Shown in pieces: positions 30,758 through 33,602 of a stretch of 33,602 nucleotides of DNA. The position numbers were made by a program, and so were the translations under genes. The stretch comes from a virus. Position 1 is the stretch's first letter. Each line of letters starts with the position of its first letter. The stretch is taken from positions 1 through 33,602 of IMG/VR virus record IMGVR_UViG_3300034061_005390; one strand, given 5' to 3'. Below the pieces are notes generated by a model. That model saw nothing but the letters and a program-made list of their open reading frames with translations. It did no database searches and was not told the origin of the DNA.

Positions 30758-32356
30758 TTATCCTTTATATAGCCAGTCATACATTTTGTAGAACTCTTTT
30801 AGTTCTCTTTGATTTACTCTTTTTTCGTCTAACGAATAGTTGCTATTATAACCTATCTGGCCAGGTATTTTAGTCTGAACGCGAGTATTTGCCATAGTTA
30901 TGGCATTAAACATTGCTTTTGTATATTCAACATCTCGTTGTGAGGTTGTAAGTGCTGTATCTCGCACCCAACAAGCAATAGCGAGCGACATTGTGAGATC
31001 GTCATTTCTATTTTTCATTGCTTCTGGGCGGCCATTGTTCCATATAAATGTAGATAGTTCTTCAACCATTCTATTAGAATATATTTTTATCATCTTATTT
31101 CGGATAAACTCTTCAAGTTTTGCCACTATAAGGGGTCTTGTTTTTTGGGTTGTTGTAAAACCTGGAACACTGTTTGTCATGCTTTCTGCTTGAACTTGCT
31201 CTATGAATTCGTGTGTTGATTTTATTGAAAAATAAATATTTGGATATTTTCTTTCTATAAGTTTATCAAGAACATTGTAGCCAATATTGTTATTTTCTAC
31301 AACAAGAAGAGCATTGTTATATTCTTTTCCTGTTTGGAAAAGCATGTCGGCATAAATATCTGGTGCTATTTTGCCTTGATATTCTGCTACTTGTTCCATT
31401 GTTTCAAGTTTTATAACATGGAAAGCAGAAAAGTCCTTTCCATCTCCGCGAGCAACATCGGCAACAAGAAGATAAGAAAAGTTTTGTCTTGCCTCTTCCC
31501 ATATCCAGTAGTTTCTATCAAAACCTGTGCGATATTTTGGCTCTAAAACAGATTCTCTTATTTCTTGTAAATCTTGCGAGTTTATAACGCCTTCGCCGGA
31601 TGCGTTGAAAGAGCATTCATATTCTTGCGCTATATCTCGTCTATTCATATTACGAGTAGCGGCCTCAAACCAGTCACGATCTCGTTCTGGATGGGCATCC
31701 CAATTTAGCTTTACAGCGTGAAAGTCATTAGAGTTATTTTCTGCATTTATATAAGTTTCATGGAACCAGTTACCAACACCATTTGGAGTGCTAATAGCTA
31801 TACAACGACCACCTGCGGATAGTGTTGGGAATATACTTTTCCATAAGTCTTCCATACCCTCAACGAATGCTGCTTCGTCTATAACAAGAAGACTTAGAGC
31901 TTCTGAACGACCAGCACTTTCACTTGTTGAAGATGCCTTGATCCACGAGCCATTGTTTAGTTCAAAACTGTTTCGGTTGTCTATTGATATGTCAGCGATA
32001 TTCATCCAAGTTGGTAGGCTTTTTATCATCTTTTTTACTTTTTTTACAAGATTGGCAGCAACATCAAGCTTTGTGGCAACAACAAGAACAGTTTTTTGTC
32101 TGCGGAAAAGAAGCATCCAAGCAATATATCCCGCAACAGCGGTTGATAAACCTAACTGACGGGCTTTTAGAACTATATTAAAGCGATAGTCTTCAAATGC
32201 TTTTATTGTATCTTGCTGATAACCATATAAACTAAATGGTATCAAGCCTTTTTCTGGGTGAGCGATCTTACAATAGTTTGTAATAAAGTATGTGGGATCA
32301 CGCCCACATTTCTTTACTTCTTCCCTTACTTGATCTTTTGTGAGAACATAACTCAT
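30758..32356 (-). CDS. 17: Terminase large subunit (T4 gp17-like)
   Basis: 532 residues (T4 gp17 is 610). ATPase half: an adenine-binding 'YGYQQDTIKAF' (44-54), a Walker A of the terminase type 'ARQLGLST' (65-72), Walker B 'LLVIDEAAF' with Asp160/Glu161, and coupling motif 'ISTPNGVGNWF' (188-198). Nuclease half: 'LLVADVARGDGKDFSAF' with Asp300, 'LLVVENNNIGYNVLDKL' with the second acidic residue, and a late 'RNDDLTMSLAIACW' Asp. It pumps DNA into the prohead through the portal and cuts concatemers. No clear SD precedes the ATG, which lies 3 nt before the previous gene's stop codon ends, suggesting translational coupling. Confidence 0.96.
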   Translation of the reverse strand: MSYVLTKDQVREEVKKCGRDPTYFITNYCKIAHPEKGLIPFSLYGYQQDTIKAFEDYRFNIVLKARQLGLSTAVAGYIAWMLLFRRQKTVLVVATKLDVAANLVKKVKKMIKSLPTWMNIADISIDNRNSFELNNGSWIKASSTSESAGRSEALSLLVIDEAAFVEGMEDLWKSIFPTLSAGGRCIAISTPNGVGNWFHETYINAENNSNDFHAVKLNWDAHPERDRDWFEAATRNMNRRDIAQEYECSFNASGEGVINSQDLQEIRESVLEPKYRTGFDRNYWIWEEARQNFSYLLVADVARGDGKDFSAFHVIKLETMEQVAEYQGKIAPDIYADMLFQTGKEYNNALLVVENNNIGYNVLDKLIERKYPNIYFSIKSTHEFIEQVQAESMTNSVPGFTTTQKTRPLIVAKLEEFIRNKMIKIYSNRMVEELSTFIWNNGRPEAMKNRNDDLTMSLAIACWVRDTALTTSQRDVEYTKAMFNAITMANTRVQTKIPGQIGYNSNYSLDEKRVNQRELKEFYKMYDWLYKG

Positions 32357-32359
32357 ATA

Positions 32360-32593
32360 TCATTTTTTTGGTTTCGTACCATTGACTGGTTCTTTTGTTT
32401 TGGGATCAAGAAGTTTATCTTCATATTTTTTATCAAGAGCAACTTCTGCTTCTATGGCTTTTTTGCCTTGTTCTTTTGAAAGTTCTTCAATAGCCTCTTC
32501 GTCAAGTTCAAGAACATTTTCTTCAACATATTTTTCATGAAGCTCAACTTCTTCACGAATGATTTGCAGCAGTCTTGCTTTGGTTATTTTCAT
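32360..32593 (-). CDS. Small acidic protein with CTS-like N-terminus (77 aa)
   Basis: Start taken at the ATG at 32593, which overlaps the preceding stop by ATGA and gives the N-terminus 'MKITKARLLQIIREEVELHE', matching the helical start of three prohead-region proteins. An in-frame start at 32620 would add nine residues and lose this match. The rest is Glu/Lys-rich and helical. An (L/I)-x-E site is present at Leu30-Asp31-Glu32, less well placed than in the others. Located directly before the large terminase, where T4 has the small terminase gp16, but too short for gp16 and without a recognisable DNA-binding motif. Confidence 0.7.
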   Translation of the reverse strand: MKITKARLLQIIREEVELHEKYVEENVLELDEEAIEELSKEQGKKAIEAEVALDKKYEDKLLDPKTKEPVNGTKPKK

Positions 32594-33120
32594 TTCTTTA
32601 GTCCACCTAATGCTAACCATTTTTGAAATTGTTCGCTACGTTCAACATCTTTTTGATCTTCAAGCTTTGGCATGTCAACATCTTTTATTTTGTAATGACA
32701 TTGTGCTGTTACAAAAACACGGATTCTTGATGTTTCTTCAACAAGCATTTTTACTTCACCATATTTTTCAACATTTAGTTCTTTGCCTGATACTTTTTTG
32801 AATTCTTTTTTTAGATATTTTAGCGCTTCTGCTATATGCTCTTCAACTTGTTCACCAAGCTTTGGACTGTGTGCTTCTTCAAGTTTGAGTTCTGAATGAT
32901 AAGATATTATCAAACAAGGAAAAGAACCATCTTTTGCTGCGTGATGTGTTACGCGAGCACGAAAACCATCAAGGAGACGACATTCACAACTGGTAAATGC
33001 TGGGACTTCTTCACGGCGCAGACCTGCTTTGATTGCCTTACCGTCTTTGTCGGTAGCACCATCATATGTTTGTGCCATTACTTGTGAAATACCGCTTATT
33101 ACATCCATTAGTTCAGCCAT
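32590..33120 (-). CDS. Unknown protein upstream of terminase (176 aa)
   Basis: No family recognised. The sequence suggests an alpha/beta fold: 'EVPAFTSCECRLLDGFRARV', 'FPCLIISYHSELKLEEA', a helix rich in Lys/Glu (about 90-112), 'EVKMLVEETSRIRVFVTAQC'. The C-terminus 'SEQFQKWLALGGLKK' resembles the ends of the scaffold and the 340-residue prohead protein. AGGAG lies 10 nt before the ATG. It is coupled to the next gene by ATGA and belongs to the terminase operon. It could be a packaging or head component. Confidence 0.72.
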   Translation of the reverse strand: MAELMDVISGISQVMAQTYDGATDKDGKAIKAGLRREEVPAFTSCECRLLDGFRARVTHHAAKDGSFPCLIISYHSELKLEEAHSPKLGEQVEEHIAEALKYLKKEFKKVSGKELNVEKYGEVKMLVEETSRIRVFVTAQCHYKIKDVDMPKLEDQKDVERSEQFQKWLALGGLKK

Positions 33121-33143
33121 TTATTATCATCTCCTTGTATGGT

Positions 33144-33338
33144 TCAGTCTTCTTTTGCTTTTACTTCGCGAACTTTTTCCAGAGCAGCATTGCGAAGCTC
33201 TTTTAGCATCTTTGCAAGTGCAGCTACATCTTTACGAAGACGAGTTGCTGCCGAGCGATTGCCTTTATCAACTTTTACTGCATCTGCTTTACACGCTTCA
33301 AGTGCTTTCGCTACTTCTTCGAGTTTTTCAACTACCAT
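33144..33338 (-). CDS. Histone H1/Hc1-like DNA-binding protein
   Basis: 64 residues, helical, Lys/Ala/Glu-rich. The central block Lys25-Gly26-Asn27 followed by 'RSAATRLRKDVAALAKMLKE' matches the conserved part of the Hc1/HctA-like bacterial histone H1 family (KGN-x-x-A-x-R-x-R, then a Leu/Lys helix), known from Chlamydia and, in a short form like this one, from Bacteroidota and some phages. It lacks the long Lys/Ala tail of chlamydial Hc1. It may compact phage DNA or bind the host nucleoid. AAGGTG lies 7 nt before the ATG. The start overlaps the preceding zinc-finger gene by 11 nt, and it lies at the front of the packaging operon. Confidence 0.75.
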   Translation of the reverse strand: MVVEKLEEVAKALEACKADAVKVDKGNRSAATRLRKDVAALAKMLKELRNAALEKVREVKAKED

Positions 33339-33602
33339 TTGTAATCACCTTCTTTCTTTCTTCCCAAAGGTCTTCGCGACCTTCAATATACTTTATAAAA
33401 CACTCATGGCAACATCCAAACTTATTCATATAAACATCATCTTTTACGCTAAAAGAATAACGCCCACATTGTAATACCGGACAAACCCTGGTGGTTTTGG
33501 TAGTAAATAGTTTTTTCTTTACTAAAAACCCATTTTCTTCAACTATTTCTTGTTTTTCGGCCTTTTGTCTAACAACTTGGGCTTGTTCTTTTACTTGTTC
33601 TA
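33328..33602 (-). CDS. Zinc-finger protein, partial (N-terminus beyond window)
   Basis: Open from the right edge to TGA at 33328-33330, about 91 codons. The visible part starts with a Gln/Glu/Lys-rich helix, then a zinc-binding segment with Cys-x4-Cys ('VCPVLQCGRYSF') and a second group Cys-Cys-x-x-Cys ('FGCCHECF'), followed by 'IKYIEGREDLWEERKK'. Small proteins with this CxnC...CxxC and 'YIEGRE..W' ending recur in marine T4-like phages without a known role. It overlaps the Hc1-like gene by 11 nt. The beginning and true length are not visible. Confidence 0.7.
   Translation of the reverse strand, partial: EQVKEQAQVVRQKAEKQEIVEENGFLVKKKLFTTKTTRVCPVLQCGRYSFSVKDDVYMNKFGCCHECFIKYIEGREDLWEERKKVITNGS

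Noticed and set aside
32360-33120. Small terminase subunit gp16
   Set aside because: Both genes before the large terminase were considered; neither shows a gp16-like central coiled coil with matching length or a helix-turn-helix, so no call was made.
33504-33511. ACTATTTA motif at the right edge
   Set aside because: It lies inside the partial zinc-finger coding sequence, far from a start codon at the usual spacing, so it was not called as a promoter.

Overview
The window is part of the late (virion structure and packaging) region of an AT-rich, T4-like contractile-tailed phage. Nearly every base is coding. All convincing genes lie on the minus strand, so transcription runs from high to low coordinates. 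The T4 morphogenesis genes can be followed in roughly T4 order: large terminase (gp17), portal (gp20), prohead protease (gp21), scaffold (gp22), major capsid protein (gp23), neck proteins (gp13, gp14), tail completion protein (gp15), sheath (gp18), tube (gp19), a gp26-like/gp51-like chaperone pair, and a tape measure protein that runs off the left edge. No host genes, tRNAs, integrase or CRISPR array were seen. The host cannot be identified from the window. Phage-encoded bS21 and a histone H1/Hc1-like protein are known from phages of environmental bacteria, and the Hc1-like protein hints at, but does not prove, a host such as Bacteroidota.

Region by region, in transcription order: (1) 33602-26952 holds a zinc-finger protein (partial), an Hc1-like protein, two unknown proteins, terminase, portal, two unknown virion-assembly proteins and a small membrane protein, almost all overlapping or nearly abutting. 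(2) 26942-24094 holds a possible micro-ORF, two unknown proteins in the place of T4 gp67/gp68, the prohead protease, another unknown protein and ribosomal protein bS21. (3) 24091-18969 holds three fibre-type or appendage proteins, one with a long series of 18-residue repeats. (4) 18932-15778 holds scaffold and capsid protein. (5) 15718-10317 is an accessory block: a free-standing GIY-YIG homing endonuclease, a LamG-domain protein, and a 1280-residue protein with eight Ig-like ASH/Hydin-type repeats plus two LamG domains. (6) 10149-2 holds neck, tail completion, sheath, tube, chaperones and tape measure.

The left two thirds is organised as small transcription units. Six intrinsic terminators and about ten copies of a motif reading ACTATTTA on the coding strand, mostly 26-37 nt before a start codon, define them. 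The motif is a good candidate for this phage's late promoter. It differs from the T4 consensus TATAAATA as read on the coding strand.

Most notable points: (a) proteins encoded around the prohead protease share an N-terminal signature ending near residue 27 in an (I/L)-x-E site, which looks like a family of capsid-targeting/propeptide sequences; (b) a viral bS21 sits inside the late operon; (c) the two tail chaperone genes overlap at a run of seven T, a candidate +1 or -2 programmed frameshift; (d) a domain at the end of gp14 is duplicated as a separate 82-residue gene; (e) a giant Ig-like/lectin-like protein lies between capsid and neck genes.
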